NCBI GenBank assembly: GCA_050084985.1
Contig: JBITNC010000001.1
Coordinates: 85,498,001-85,562,000 of the forward strand
Reading direction: 5' to 3'
DNA from: Nageia nagi
Lineage: Eukaryota > Pinophyta
DNA: 64,000 nucleotides
The position numbers were made by a program, and so were the translations under genes. This document shows, piece after piece, positions 45,029 through 57,120 of this stretch. The first letter of the stretch is position 1, and each line of letters opens with the position of its first letter. A model generated the notes under the pieces. That model saw only the letters and a program-made list of their open reading frames with translations. It was not told the origin of the DNA and did not search any database.

Positions 45029-46310
45029 ATGAATTCCAATTCAAGTGCAAACCAAAGAAATGGTAGGGGCCAAAATACAAATGTTAGGGGGGGGGGGAAT
45101 GCTAGAAGATTAATAATGAGGAATACCAATCTACAAGTTCCTACAAATAATATTGAAACTTATTCTAGCTATTTCAATCAAAATAATGTAGGAAAAGAAG
45201 TCATTACGAGACTCCAAGAGTAGGTGGTAGAGTAGCAAGAACTAATAAATAATATATTGAGTTAAAGATTATATCCTCCAAGATAAGAATTTGATCCAAT
45301 CCTTCCAACATAAGTAAGATCAGGTGGACTAAATAACTAGATTCAGGAAAGGATCAAAAAAAACCTTACATTTGATCTAAAGAAAGCATAGATACCAAAT
45401 TTTAATGGAAATCATGAAGGTGAGCATGTAGAAGTGTGGTTAGAGGAGGCAAAAATATACTTCTCAATGAAAAATATACCATCAAAAACCAAGACCATGT
45501 GGGCTAACTATAATTTTCAAGATGTTGTTCTAGAATGGTGGAACACATACAAGATTGAACATGGGATCTAGTATCTAAAGTGGTAAGAATTTACTATAGT
45601 ATTTTGAAAAAGATTCATTACCCATGTATATTATGATAAAAACTATGAAGAGTACTATACTTTTCAACAAGGGTCCATGAGTGTCCAAAGTTATCACCAA
45701 ATATTTCTTAAACTTCTTAAGTACATACCAAAAAATTAGATTCATATGAAGATGCATAGATTGCTTATAAGGTTATATCCCAAGATAAAAACTATAGTAA
45801 ATATCTTGAATCTCAAGACACTTAAAGAATATTATGATCTTGCAAAAAAGGGAAGAAAGTAACTTGGGAATCAAAAAGACCTTTGTCAACTACAAACTTC
45901 TAGATGAAAAAGATAAGGAAATCCATTAGAAGAATCACAATGCAAAGCATCAAGCATAATAGATAAGAAAAAAGAAAAATAATCATGGTTTCAAGGATGA
46001 CAATCACTCCAAATTTGAGAAAAGACCATTTGGAAAAAAAGAATTTAAGAAAAATAATTTTTAGAGGAAGAATCACCAATTTCATAAATAATAACAAAAT
46101 CCTAGAAATGGAAACAAAGGTTTCAAGAACCAAGGTCAAGGGTTTTTTAGAGCAAAGAGGCAATTAGAATACATCAAGAGATAAATTTCTTGAACATAAG
46201 AAAGCTCCTTGAGATGGGTGTTGGAACTATGATGGAGCTCATTATGCAAATCAATGTCTTTTGAAGATAAATCCACCTAGAGAGCATCGAATCTTTATAG
46301 CCACTAGAGC
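45029..46310 (+). pseudogene. gag: L gag
   Basis: Reads PNFNGNHEGEHVEVWLEEAK, NYNFQDVVLEWWNTYKIEHG, QQGSMSVQSYHQIFLKLLKY and LLIRLYPKIKTIVNILNLKT in plus-strand frames. This follows the gypsy Gag order (P-x-F-x-G-x-x-x-G...VEVWL, W-W-x-x-x-Y). Near 46219 a zinc knuckle remnant CWNYDGAHYANQC has its second Cys changed to Tyr. An 11-base G run sits at about 45088-45098 in the N-terminal region. Roughly ten stops are present. Confidence 0.85.
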
Positions 46311-46840
46311 AAGATAACTTCAAGGACAAGCTACATCTCTCTAGATCTTGGGTAAAAATTTTAGGAAATATTTTGGATTTTTGATATATTATGGTGAAAT
46401 GGATAGTTTTATTTCAAATTATGTAGTTTAAAACATGATTAAGAAACCAAAATATTTGATAAAAGGGTGATAAGTGGACTTTAGATCAAGCCAAAAATAC
46501 CTTGTTAGATAATATTTTAGGGATGTTGAACTAGAATTACCTAAAGGATCCATAGTGTGGGATTTATATGTGGTTCCCCTAGCTTCTTACGATATCATTT
46601 TAGGTATGGATTGGTTGATGGCACATAATGCCTTGATCAATTTTTAGGAGAGATGGATGGAATACACTAATTTATCCAAAATTTATATAAGGTGTTTGGT
46701 AATCAAGGACCATTTGAACCATAATTGATCAAAACCATTCAAATGATAAGTATTAGAAAAAAAGAAATGATCTTTGCAAATAAGGTCAAAGAAGTGGAAG
46801 AAGAGGATAAAGATGTATAAATGTTAAACAAGTATCATGT
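46311..46840 (+). pseudogene. L protease region
   Basis: A weak GEMDSFIS segment (near 46393) stands for the D-S-G-A-x-x-S-F-I active-site block. SYDIILGMDWLMAHNALINF (about 46588-46650) is the highly conserved end of the gypsy aspartic protease domain. Several stops. Located between Gag and RT as expected. Confidence 0.75.
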
Positions 46841-47590
46841 GTTAAGGGAATATAAGGATGTATTTCCCAAGGAATTACTAAGTCTACCCCCAAAATGAGA
46901 ATTTGACTTCTTGATAGATTTAATGCCAGGATTTGAACCTATCTCTAGAACACCCTATAGAATCAACACCATTGAGATGCATGAGTTAAAATTGTAGTTA
47001 CAAGATATTTTAGAGAAACAATTAATAAAGCTAAGTGTATCACCCTAGGGTGCTCTTGTATTATTTATCAAAAATAAGGATGGAACTTTGAGATTGTGTA
47101 TTGAATACAAGATGTTGAATGAGTTCACCATTAATAATAGGTATCCCTTACCTAGGATTGATGACTTGTTTGACCAGATCAAAGATATTGCTATCTTTCT
47201 AAGATAGATATGAGATCAGGATATCATCAATTAAGGATAAAAGAATCAAACACCCATAAAACAACATTCAAGACTTGGTATGGACATTATGAGTTTGTGG
47301 TATTACCATTTAGAATAATGAATATTCCTATAACATTCATGAATTTGATGAATAATGTTTACTAAGAATACTTCGACAAATTTATGCTAGTCTTTTTAGA
47401 TGATATCCTCATATATTCAAGAAATGAGGAGCATAACCATCATTTGAAATTAGCCTTAGAGGTTTTGAGATGATATCAACTATATGGTAAATTGTCTAAA
47501 TGTGAATTTTATATTTCTCACATTCAGTACTTAGGTCACATTATTTCTATCAAATGAATCTTAGTTGACTCTAAAAAGGTAGAAGCAATA
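46841..47590 (+). pseudogene. L reverse transcriptase
   Basis: Contains [53 protein letters not shown] and [20 protein letters not shown], all standard gypsy RT landmarks. The catalytic box is preserved as [16 protein letters not shown] (about 47389-47436). At least two frameshifts and many stops separate these parts. Confidence 0.9.
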
Positions 47591-48175
47591 ATGAGTTGGC
47601 CTACACCAACAAATGTGATTGAAGTAAGAAGTTTCATGGGATTAGCTAGATATTATAAAAGATTTGTTAAAGATTTTTCAAAGATAGTAAATCCTATAAC
47701 TAGTATACAGAAGAAAAATAAAATGTTTAAGTTGACTAAGAAGTGTGGAAAAGCTTTCACAACTCTAAAAGAAAAACTTACCTCCACACTAGTTTTCACT
47801 ATCCTTGACCCACATGGTGACTTTGTAGTGTGTACAAATGCATCATTAGAGGGTTTAGGTGGAGTATTATTGCAAAATAAAAATATCATAGCATATGAAT
47901 CTAGAAAGTTAAAGCCACATGAGTTAAATTATGCTACACATGATCTTGAGTTGACAATTGTAGTGCACACACTCAATATGTGGAGACATTACTTGCTAGG
48001 AAAACTTTTCAAATTGGAAATAGATCATCAGAGTTTGAAATACTTGTTCACTTAGCCCAAATTAAGTGCTAGACAATGGCAATGGATGGAATTCCTTGTA
48101 GAATATGATTTTGGTATTGAGTATATCAAGGGTATGAAAAATAAGTGGCAAATGCATTAACTCAGAGAAGACATA
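47591..48175 (+). pseudogene. L RNase H
   Basis: Longest open stretch of L (154 codons). It starts with the RT thumb and connection: [20 protein letters not shown] then [16 protein letters not shown]. RNase H landmarks follow: [19 protein letters not shown] (the first catalytic Asp of the usual D-A-S appears as Asn), [40 protein letters not shown] and HQSLKYLFT. RNase H removes RNA from the cDNA hybrid. Confidence 0.92.
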
Positions 48176-48329
48176 TAAATGCCATGACAAGAGGCTAGTT
48201 CAACTTGTTTGATCTAGTGAGAATCTTGCAACAATAGGATTCATACTATAAATCTAGAAAGGAAATTATAAAGAAAGGTAATCCTTCATATCAAGACATT
48301 ACTAAAAAAGATGGAATTTTGTAGTTTAG

Positions 48330-49240
48330 GGATAGATCAGTCATTCCAAAAAAAGGAGATTTAAGAAATCTAATTCTGTAAGAAGCCTATCGTCCTCCAT
48401 ATGCAACACATACAAGAGGAATAAAGATGAGAGAAGATTTGAAAAAGAACTTCTATTGGGATGGAATGAAGCAAGATATAGCAAAGTTTGTGGCAAGATG
48501 GTTGGAATGTTAGAAAGTGAAAGTGAAACATCAGTATCTAAGTGGATATTTGTATCACCATGATATTCTAACATAGAAGTGGCAAGTGATTTCAATGGAT
48601 TTTATAATTGGTTTTTCAAAAACTAGATTTCATCATGACTCCATATTGGTTATGGTTGATAAGTTGACCAAGGTTGCATATTTTATACCTAGTAACACCA
48701 AAGATGATGCACCTACAGTAGCCAATCTATTTGCAAATGAAATATTTATATTGCATGGATTTCCTAAAATGATAATCTCAGATGGTGATTCTAAATTCAC
48801 TTTTGTATTTTGAAAATCATAAGGCATTAGGTACAAATTTAAGTATGATCTCAAATTATCATCCTAAGATAGTTGGGAAGATAGAATGTGTGAATAGATT
48901 CCTTGAAGACATGATTAGAATGTATTGCATGGAATAAAAGACCAAGTGGGAAGATTATCTTTATCTGGTTGAGTTTGCATACAATAATGGTTATTATTCA
49001 TATTTAAGAATGGCTCCTTTTGAAGCACTGTATGGAAGGAGATGTAGAACTCCTTTAACATGGGATAATCAAGAGGATCAAGTGATGATCCAACTATAAA
49101 TGTTAAAAAAAATGGAGGAACATCTCAAGTCCATTTGATGAAAGTTGAAGGAAGTTGTTGATTAACAAAAGAGTTATGCCAATCTAAAGAAAAATCCTCA
49201 AGAATTTACCATGGGTGATAAGGTATTTTTACAAGTTTGA
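48330..49240 (+). pseudogene. L integrase
   Basis: Zinc-binding region YRPPYATHTRGIKMREDLKK and NFYWDGMKQDIAKFVARW, catalytic core WQVISMDFIIGF, DSILVMVDKLTKVAYFIPS, HGFPKMIISDGDSKFTF (second Asp). After a frameshift come remnants of the Glu block and the GPY/F region near 49290. The first frames are well kept, while the second half is badly shifted. Confidence 0.9.
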
Positions 49241-49434
49241 CCCATGAAAAGTGCCATAAAATTAACTAAATTGGATTCTCAATTTGTTGGTCCTTTTGAG
49301 ATTGTGAAAAAGAAGAGTCCAATAGCCTACAAACTTGTCTTGCTACCAGGTTTGCCCAAAATGCATGATATCTTTCATATCTCTTTATTATGAAAATATG
49401 TTGCTAACCCTTCTCATATTTTGGATTTCTTTGA

Positions 49435-49600
49435 TTTGCAGATGTTGGACTCTCATGCAATCGAAGTACTCCCTATCAAGATCTTAGCTTTTATGACTAA
49501 GAAGCTAAGAAATAGGGAAATTAATGAATGTTTAGTTTAGTAGAATAAATATTCTAAGTCATCTCCCACATGGGAAGATACAACACTATGAAAAGATAAT
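49435..49600 (+). pseudogene. L chromodomain
   Basis: Reads LDSHAIEVLPIKILAFMTKK, LRNREINECLV, then WNKYSKSSPTWEDTTL after a TAG. This matches the chromodomain at the C-terminus of chromovirus integrases (P-x-x-I-L-D-R-R...V-L-V-x-W...A-T-W-E). In active chromoviruses it steers insertion towards marked chromatin. Of the aromatic cage residues only the later Trp positions are recognisable. Confidence 0.8.
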
Positions 49601-49687
49601 TTCCATATTTATTTGTTTGACTAAGTATGTGAAATAGTTATAAAGTTTATGTTTGTATGTAAGAACATAGGGTACTATATTTCTTTT

Positions 49688-49701
49688 TAAGAGGGGGTGT
49701 A
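49688..49701 (+). promoter_or_regulatory. L polypurine tract
   Basis: TTAAGAGGGGGTGTA directly before the 3' LTR start TGTCACAACCC. Confidence 0.8.
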
Positions 49702-52700
49702 TGTCACAACCCACCTCAAGACATTGTTTGACCTTAAGTACCATCAAGGATTTGGATAGATCATGTTTGAGTAATGCTATGGTGATAATGACTTTGATAA
49801 ATGAATATATATCATTTGTGATAATTTGATGTCGGCTTCGAGATATTTTGACACAGGTCATCGATAACTCATGATAGAGAAGCAATCCAAAGACCCTAAT
49901 GATCAAAAGTGAATTGGTGATAGGAAATGATTGGTATTGGATCGTTAACACATCTTAAGACCATCATAAATCATGTAGTTGCATGTAAAATAATTATTAT
50001 GATTGTTGATTTATTAATAGAATTGTATTTTTCAATGTGTTTAGATTAATCTTGCCCTACAGGATGAGGCGACCATCATAGGTAAAAAATTTGTTTCCCT
50101 TTTTTTATGTTTTTGAAATTCGAATTTGAAATGGAAAGAAAAAGAAATATATCTTATTTAAATTTGAAAATTTATATAAGGTTAGAAAAATAAATTTAGT
50201 AGGGTAAAAGTTGAATATGAGTGCCTATACTTTTGCCATATGGGGCTAATAGTAAAAATACTATTAGAAATAGACTAAGGGATCCTTGTGGTATTGCAAA
50301 ATATTTAATGAACAGAAAAATAATGCAGTAATGACCCTACTTAATTTTATTTTCTTGTGTTAGGCATGGATAGTAGTTGGCACTAATTATTTAGTTAATA
50401 AAAAAGGCTCCAAGATATTTAATACCATTTCAATCACCAATAATTTTAAGCAAACCTACCTCAAAAATTATTTAAAATGTGAGGAGAAATTCATTTGGAC
50501 ACATTTGAATCTCTTTGGCTATAAATAAAGAGGTGAAACCTTAAGCTAGAGAATGACTTATCTATTTTTATCTCTTATTCTGGCTACTATCAAACTTGAG
50601 TGTAAAGTTACGTTAAAAAAAGAAGTCTCTCTTCCCTCTCCAAGACAAGGTGCATTTTTTTAGATTTAAAAAAAAATGCTTAATTAAAGTAGTCCTATTT
50701 TGGTGTATTTAATGAGTTGTATCATTTGATTAAGTTTCAAAAAATTAATTTTTGTTAGAGGTTTTATACCATTTTAAGAGACATATTGATTGTCTTGATT
50801 GTCATAATGCTTGTGGAGGTTGGTATCTTGTCATTTTATTAAAAAGTTAAAGAGTGGGATCTTAATATTTTTTTCAACTTTCCCTTTTATTTAAATTAAT
50901 GGGAAGTACAAATTGAATCTAGTTAATTAATTCTATTATGACTAGTTCTTTACCTTACTTGTTTTGGTTTTACTCATTTCCTCCTTGAAAATTACTTTGT
51001 GAGTATTTTATATCTCTAATAGTAATATTCATGGAATGTTTTTTTTTATATTCTTTAGTAAGAATTATATAAAGTAGGTAAAGTCTTTTATAGCTTTGAA
51101 ATGAATTTATTATCAATTATTTTATTTAATAAAGAGAATCATTTAAATATTTGTTGATTGGTTTAGATGCTTCTTCATACCAAATTGTCTTGAATAGTCT
51201 AAAGGTTTTCTCTCTATGATATGTGATCTCCTTGAGTTATAGGTAATTTTTTGGGAATAATACCAATCTACTAAGTTTGTAGCTACCTTCTTAAGTAATG
51301 ATTATACCAAAGGACACCATAAATAATTAAATAATGAAAAAAATCAAAAGGTTTTCACGAAGTCTCTAAGGTGCCACGTAGCCACCATCGGATCAGCGGT
51401 GAAATCCCTGTCTCTTTCTGCTTTACTTCTAAGTTGCATTGAGACAACCATAGTGGCTAATTTTGAATGATTTATTTCAGGTTTGCCATTTTATTCCTGG
51501 TCGTCTGAAAGTTAAAGGGGTCTAAACTTATTCGCCTAGTTTTTTTTTTCTTGACCGCTGTTTCTTTATAATACACTTTGGAGGTTCCCAGAATGATATC
51601 TCTGAGAACTCAAAACCATAGATGGCGTGTATAAAATGATATAAAAATAAATAAAGCCCGTGTCACAGGAACTCATGGAATTTAGAGAAAACGTATTCAT
51701 TTTATCCTTAGAACCCTACGAAGTTTTGACAGAATGATGACAATGGTTGTAGAAATTGAATAGGCACTAAAACCACCCACGGCTTTGAATCCTTGTAAAA
51801 AAACCAATTCTCGTTGGGCTTGTAAACGTAATAGTGATGGAATTTGGGCATTAGCAAGATTAATGTTATCGTACAAATTTATTGGGCACTTGTCCATTAA
51901 TCTAGTTACTTCCCAATGTTTCCTTTTTGTGCGCTTTCTGAGCCAGGGCAACAGTTAAAAAATGATAGTCCAACTATATATGCCTCTCGTGATAATAGAG
52001 TGATACTATATGGACAATTCCATAGTGCATCTTTTGTTCTCCTGTTATACCTTTGTTTCATTTGATTTTACATTCAATGGTCTATGAAAGAATTTATTGG
52101 AAGAAGTGACGTGATTGATTATAAACTATTGATAAGACTTGAATGTTTAAAGAATTATGATAAATAGTAAATTTGAATATGATTGGAAGTGAAATTAAAT
52201 GTGTAATATTGTTATTATCAATGTTAAAAATAAGATTTAATGTGTAAGTAAGGGATTATAATATTTAAAGGAAGAAGTAATGAATAATATGGGATAGCAT
52301 ATATAGAAAATGGCTTGAAAATATTAATTAGGTAAATTAAACTTTTACGTAATGGAATATTTGGCCAAGGAAAGGAGGTAATCCAAAATGAATCTAAATT
52401 CCTCTAGAGGCCTATAGATTAGAAATAGAAAACATGGAATGGAATTCATTTGCATTATGGTCAAATTTTCAAAAAAGTGATTTTCCTCATCCTTCTCCCT
52501 CCTAGTACTCGATCCATCCACCCAAGCTTCATGAAGATGCTCAAAGATCGATGGAGATGTTTGGCTGCTGAAATACGATGATCAAAACTATAAGGCATGG
52601 ATGAAGTTGAACCTCAAGCCAATGGATATAAAATGTCATGACTTATAGTTGTATTTCTTTACAAGCTATGATATATTATCACTCTTGTAAGAACTTGTAA

Positions 52701-53972
52701 TAAATCATGAAGCTTTGTAGTTTATTGAAGTAAATATCATTAATTTAAATGCTTATGGATGGATATGACCCTTCTAGAATTAATTACTGCTTTTTAGCTT
52801 AGAACTAAGAATGATCAATGAAAATGACCTTGTATTTATGCTTTGTGTGATAGATGATTTTATGAATTAATTTTCATCTTTTTAATTATGCCTAGTTTAT
52901 ATACGAAAAGTAAATGATTTTATGAAATGGTTTATTTTATAAACTATTAACTTAATGAATTCCTTTTTACTTCAAATGATATTATTATATGATTACATGA
53001 ATAGGAGTAGGGATTAATAATTTTGAGTATTAAAAATTGACTAAGTAAATAATTTTACCAAAGCTCTTAAGAAGTAAATTGATTAGGTCTTTAATGCCAA
53101 TTAACCCAAAACTATCCCAATGATTTAGAAATAATCCTAAATAAGAGTTAAGGTTCCAAATGATAATTTGTGATCATTTGGGATATTTTAAAGACTCTTG
53201 GAATCAAATTGGGTATAAATAGGACCCAATGGGATTAAATAGGATTGTTTAGGATCCTTTGGGATGAATGCAAAAAAAGGATGGAGAACCTTCACCAAGT
53301 AAACCTACATTGCTACATGATGAACAAAAGAAATATTCCTTGTGTGAGGATCACTTAGTGTTGCATTATTTTTGTAGCAATAATGGCTAGACCTTACCTC
53401 ATAACTTATTATTTTATGTATGCATGAGGATTGTTAAAAAGTAGATACATATACACAATACAATGCGTATGGGATACATAGAATTATGTGACTTCCTAAG
53501 CAAGCCTATAACTAAGACTTTTAATGTACACCTCATGAGTAAATATGAATGGTTTTAATCCTTAGAAGTTATGCATGGTATCTTGTACCCTCTTTACTCT
53601 TTAGAAACATTAGTTTATGGTTAGTAGTCCATGGGTGGTTCTTTTTATCAATATATTTTATAATAAATTAGACAAAACAACCATTCAAGGATATTGTTTA
53701 ATATCCATGGCTCCCAAAGTTATGGGCACAAGGATGCTAGACCACATGTTGGACCTAGTCGATAGTTATGGATAGGCTAGTGGCTCATATCCTCTGATAG
53801 GTGAGTAAGATGGAGATAACAATAAAAAAAAAAACTACTATTATTAGGTTAGGGTAATTAGTAGTCATGCCACTTATAGTTAGAAGATAGGGGTATGATA
53901 TATGTTCCATAGGCGATGCTACCCACTCATAAGGATGTTTGCCTAAGAAAAGTTATCTGATCCTATGAGATG
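49702..53972 (+). repeat. L 3' LTR, truncated at right
   Basis: Begins TGTCACAACCCACC and follows 34158-38023 and then 44254-44465, including an intact TATAAATA box at 50520-50527. It carries 51440-51683, absent from the 5' LTR. It stops at 'atggagagtt' (53972), where unrelated sequence begins, so the LTR end and target duplication are lost. Confidence 0.92.
51341..51960. other. CpG-retaining block in L 3' LTR
   Basis: This stretch keeps many CG dinucleotides in a window otherwise nearly free of them. The matching bases in the 5' LTR (35840-36200) are mostly TG or CA. It includes GCCACGTA (51373-51380), on the other strand TACGTGGC, an ABRE/G-box-like motif that reads GCCATGTA in the 5' LTR. 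The minus strand holds an 84-codon open frame (51951-51697: MPWLRKRTKRKHWEVTRLMD...) of unknown identity, broken in the 5' LTR copy. It could be captured host sequence, an unmethylated promoter part or a recent gene-conversion tract. Confidence 0.5.
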
Positions 53973-54425
53973 GAGAGTTCATAGGTTAGAAGTCATTACT
54001 TTATATCGAATGATTATAAAAAAGGTGGCTATACTTGGATTTAATCACTAGGATAGTTCTCAATGGCATTCCTCGATCCCCATTACACTAAGGGCACCAC
54101 TTTAAATACTAAGTTGTTACTTAGCCCTAGATTGGTTATAGGATTACTAGCCTACCTTTTCTCAAACACTTGATTAGACAAAACAACTTTGGAAAATTAA
54201 TAACACTAAAATATACAATTCATATCTCGCATATTAAAATGATTAATTTAATATACCAAGAAAGCTAGAAAAGGCAATCACATCAAAAAGGTGAGTACAC
54301 ATATAGAATTGCTATGTTCGATGTTTTTTTTCCTTTTACTTATAGTTTGGTAGAAAATAAAAACAAAACCAAAGAATTCAAACAAAAAAGAAACCAAGAG
54401 AAAATTGTTAATACCCATTCTCAAA
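53973..54425 (+). other. Sequence between L and T gag
   Basis: Unrelated to the L LTR. It is probably the 5' leader of T. No LTR or primer-binding site of T is visible, so T's 5' end is missing or was cut at the 53972 junction. Confidence 0.5.
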
Positions 54426-56720
54426 TGGCTCATCAAGAGCAAGAACTTAATTATGAAAACTATTTAGAAGAACAAAGAAGTTATAGTTCTAGTAGGAACA
54501 CTTCGAGAAGAGAAACTCTTATAGAAATAAACAAATATTATCTAAATTCTATTAATGATGAATTAGATATAGTTAGACAGCATTTAGTACAATTAAGAAT
54601 CCCACATTCTTCTCATGCTGATAGCCTTCCTTTAAATATAGATTATTTAGCAAAAGATACACAACCAATTGATGATGTAGAAGAGATTGTATCAAGAATT
54701 ATATCCCCTTTGCAAACTCATTCAGTTGATATTTAAGAAGATATGATTATACGCATTCCACTATCTCTAGGCAAATGGAGGAGTTTGATGATTGAATCTC
54801 CATGCATACAGCTACCCTTATACTAGAATCTAGAAATTGTACTAGAATTTATAATAATCCTTGTTACATCTTAAAATCTTATACACCAACTCCTTTTTCA
54901 AGCCATAGAACCCCTTGACAAGGACATGGAGTGAGAAAGAATCTTGATCCAACAAGGTTTAAGTTACAAGGGATACCTCCTTATGTACATAAGAAAGAAA
55001 ATTTATTTCAAAATAATGTACAACACCAATCCCAACAATAAATGATTTTTTATACTCTAGGTGTACAACAACAAACTAAACCCATAGGATTCATTCAACA
55101 ACCATGATTATAGACATAACCTGCACTCAATATACATCAAAATAGGTTACCAATGAGACAACCCAATAAGCAAAATGTTAAAAATCAACCTAGATCTAAT
55201 GAAATGATAGGGAAAGATAAAAAATAATATCCTAGAGCATGATTCCTATCTCACCAAGGTCATGGAGTGTATAAATATCAAGACCCTTACTTGGATAACA
55301 AAAAAAAGCTTCACTTAAAAAGCGACAAGATGAGCTTCAAATATATGATTTACCTCCATTTAAAAATAAAGGACAATCATATTATCCTCTTACACCACTA
55401 TATTAACAACAAAAGCAAAACAATTTCCTCCATGTCAACCTCTACCACCTTCTTCACCATATGATGAGTTTACTATGAAATCCAAATACCTTTTGAACAA
55501 AGATATGAACCATTACCAAGGTACAAAGAAAAAATGGATCATAGAAATGAAGAATATCCTATCTACCAAAACCAAATAGAAAAAAAGAATGATATTCACA
55601 AGAGATTAATAAAAATTGAAAAAGAATTGCATTTACAAAATAAACAAAAAGTGTCATATGAAACTATTTGCAATGAACCAATCCATCCAAATGTTCCAAA
55701 AAAGGAAATCCCTTTCAAATTTGAAATTCCAAAAATTGAGCCATTCAAAGGAAAGGAAGATCCTAAAAGACATCTTTAGTGATTTAAATATTTAAGTTAT
55801 GTTATTACTAATGATGATGCATTAATGTTATGCATTTTTCTAATGAAACTTGCTGGATAAGCAATGGATTGGTATAATAACTTAATAGAATAAAGTATAC
55901 ATTCATATGCACAACTTGCAAATTTGTTCTTAGAACATTTTAGAATAAATATCAAAGATAAAACTTCTATCATTGATCTTACAAGATTGCAACAATTTCA
56001 AGATGAATAGGTTACTAATTTCATCTCCAAATGGAAGGTAATTTTGACAAGCATGCGCTACACTTTACCTCAAGAAGAATTTATAAAAATGTTTACTCAA
56101 AGTTGTTTAAGGTCTATTGCTAGTACCTTATTAATGCAACAATATAATACCTTCAAAGAAGCTATTTCTCAAGCTATCATAATTTCAAAAGTTAAAATTC
56201 AAGATGATGAGATAAAATGAAAGAAAAAGAAACTTTATGTTAAAAATAAAATCAAACATAACAAATAAGTAAACCATCATCGACCAATAAAGTTTCTATT
56301 GCCAAAGAAGTACAACCAAGTCCTACATAAATTGAGAAAAAAGATTTTACACCACCAAGAAAGTTTACACCTTTGTCAAAATCTTTTTATGATATTCTAA
56401 AGAAACTTTATGATGATCAAGTGATTAACTTGCCAAAAATAAAATTTTAATGAACAGATGCTAAAAATAGTAGATGGTATAATGAGAATGAATATTATCA
56501 TTTCCATCCTCAAAAGGGCCATGATATAAATAAATGTAAGACTTTACAACATAAAATCCAAAACTTAATTGATCAAAGAAAGTTGGAAGTTGATAATCCC
56601 TTATTTATTCCTAATAAAAAATTAGGAATTTATCAAAACCCTCTTCCTCAACATCAAGATAATAATGTATCATTGCATCCTCTTAAAAATCAAGTAATGT
56701 ATAACTAGAGTTACAAAAAT
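54426..56720 (+). pseudogene. gag: T gag
   Basis: The likely start is MAHQEQELNYENYLEEQRSY at 54426. A Gln/Pro/Asn-rich middle (54760-55530) is badly shifted. The capsid core starts at about 55690: PFKFEIPKIEPFKGKEDPKR, then AMDWYNNLIE, LANLFLEHFRINIKDKTSII and FISKWKVILTSMRYTLPQEE. The knuckle-like segment reads YYHFHPQKGHDINKCKTLQH (about 56494-56555), followed by IQNLIDQRK and LGIYQNPLPQ. Element N shares this end structure. Confidence 0.85.
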
Positions 56721-56739
56721 TCAACCTTTGTAGGGATGG

Positions 56740-57120
56740 TAAGCATTACCACAAGAGCTCAAAGGGTACAAGGAAGGTAAAATAATATTCCATAAAATCA
56801 ACCAAATGAGGTTATCATGAAACCCAATATTATAGCTAAAGTGGATAGAAAGGATTTTAAAAGAATATTAATTGATGAAGGTTTGATAATAAACATTATT
56901 TCAACAACTGCTAATAAGAATTTGAATCTTCCATTATCAAATATTTGTGTACCAACCTTGCAATTAAAAGCATTTAATGATGCTTTTTGTTCAATGATGG
57001 AATCTATTTCATTACCAATTATTGTAGGGTCTAAAATCAATGTAAATAATATTACAAGTAATTGAAGGAGACATAACTCAGTATAATATTTTCCTAGGGA
57101 GGCCTTGGATTAGAGATATG
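56740..57120 (+). pseudogene. T protease
   Basis: VDRKDFKRILIDEGLIINII corresponds to the Tat protease active-site strand V-L-I-D-x-G-S-x-x-N-I-I. Here Ser has become Leu and the preceding position Glu. FNDAFCSMMESISLPIIVG and, after a frameshift, YNIFLGRPWIRDM (the G-R-P-W end block of gypsy proteases) follow. Confidence 0.82.

Larger units (their letters stand above)
34158..53972 (+). mobile_element. L: Ty3/gypsy chromovirus with about 4.4-kb LTRs
   Basis: 5' LTR (34158-38023 plus 44254-44833, split by N), tRNA-Met-type primer-binding site, a 4.9-kb interior with gag, protease, RT, RNase H, integrase and chromodomain, a polypurine tract, and a 3' LTR truncated at 53972. With N removed L is about 13.6 kb. 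The domain order and the C-terminal chromodomain place it among the chromoviruses. All genes contain stops and frameshifts. LTRs of this length are at the extreme for plant gypsy elements. Confidence 0.92.

Noticed and set aside
45088-45098. Run of 11 G considered as a G-quadruplex or programmed frameshift site
   Set aside because: A single G tract in the middle of a decayed gag. It is more likely slippage expansion of a Gly-codon run.
47653-47889. Minus-strand open frame over L RNase H
   Set aside because: Shadow of the sense RNase H frame, which has clear catalytic-block matches.
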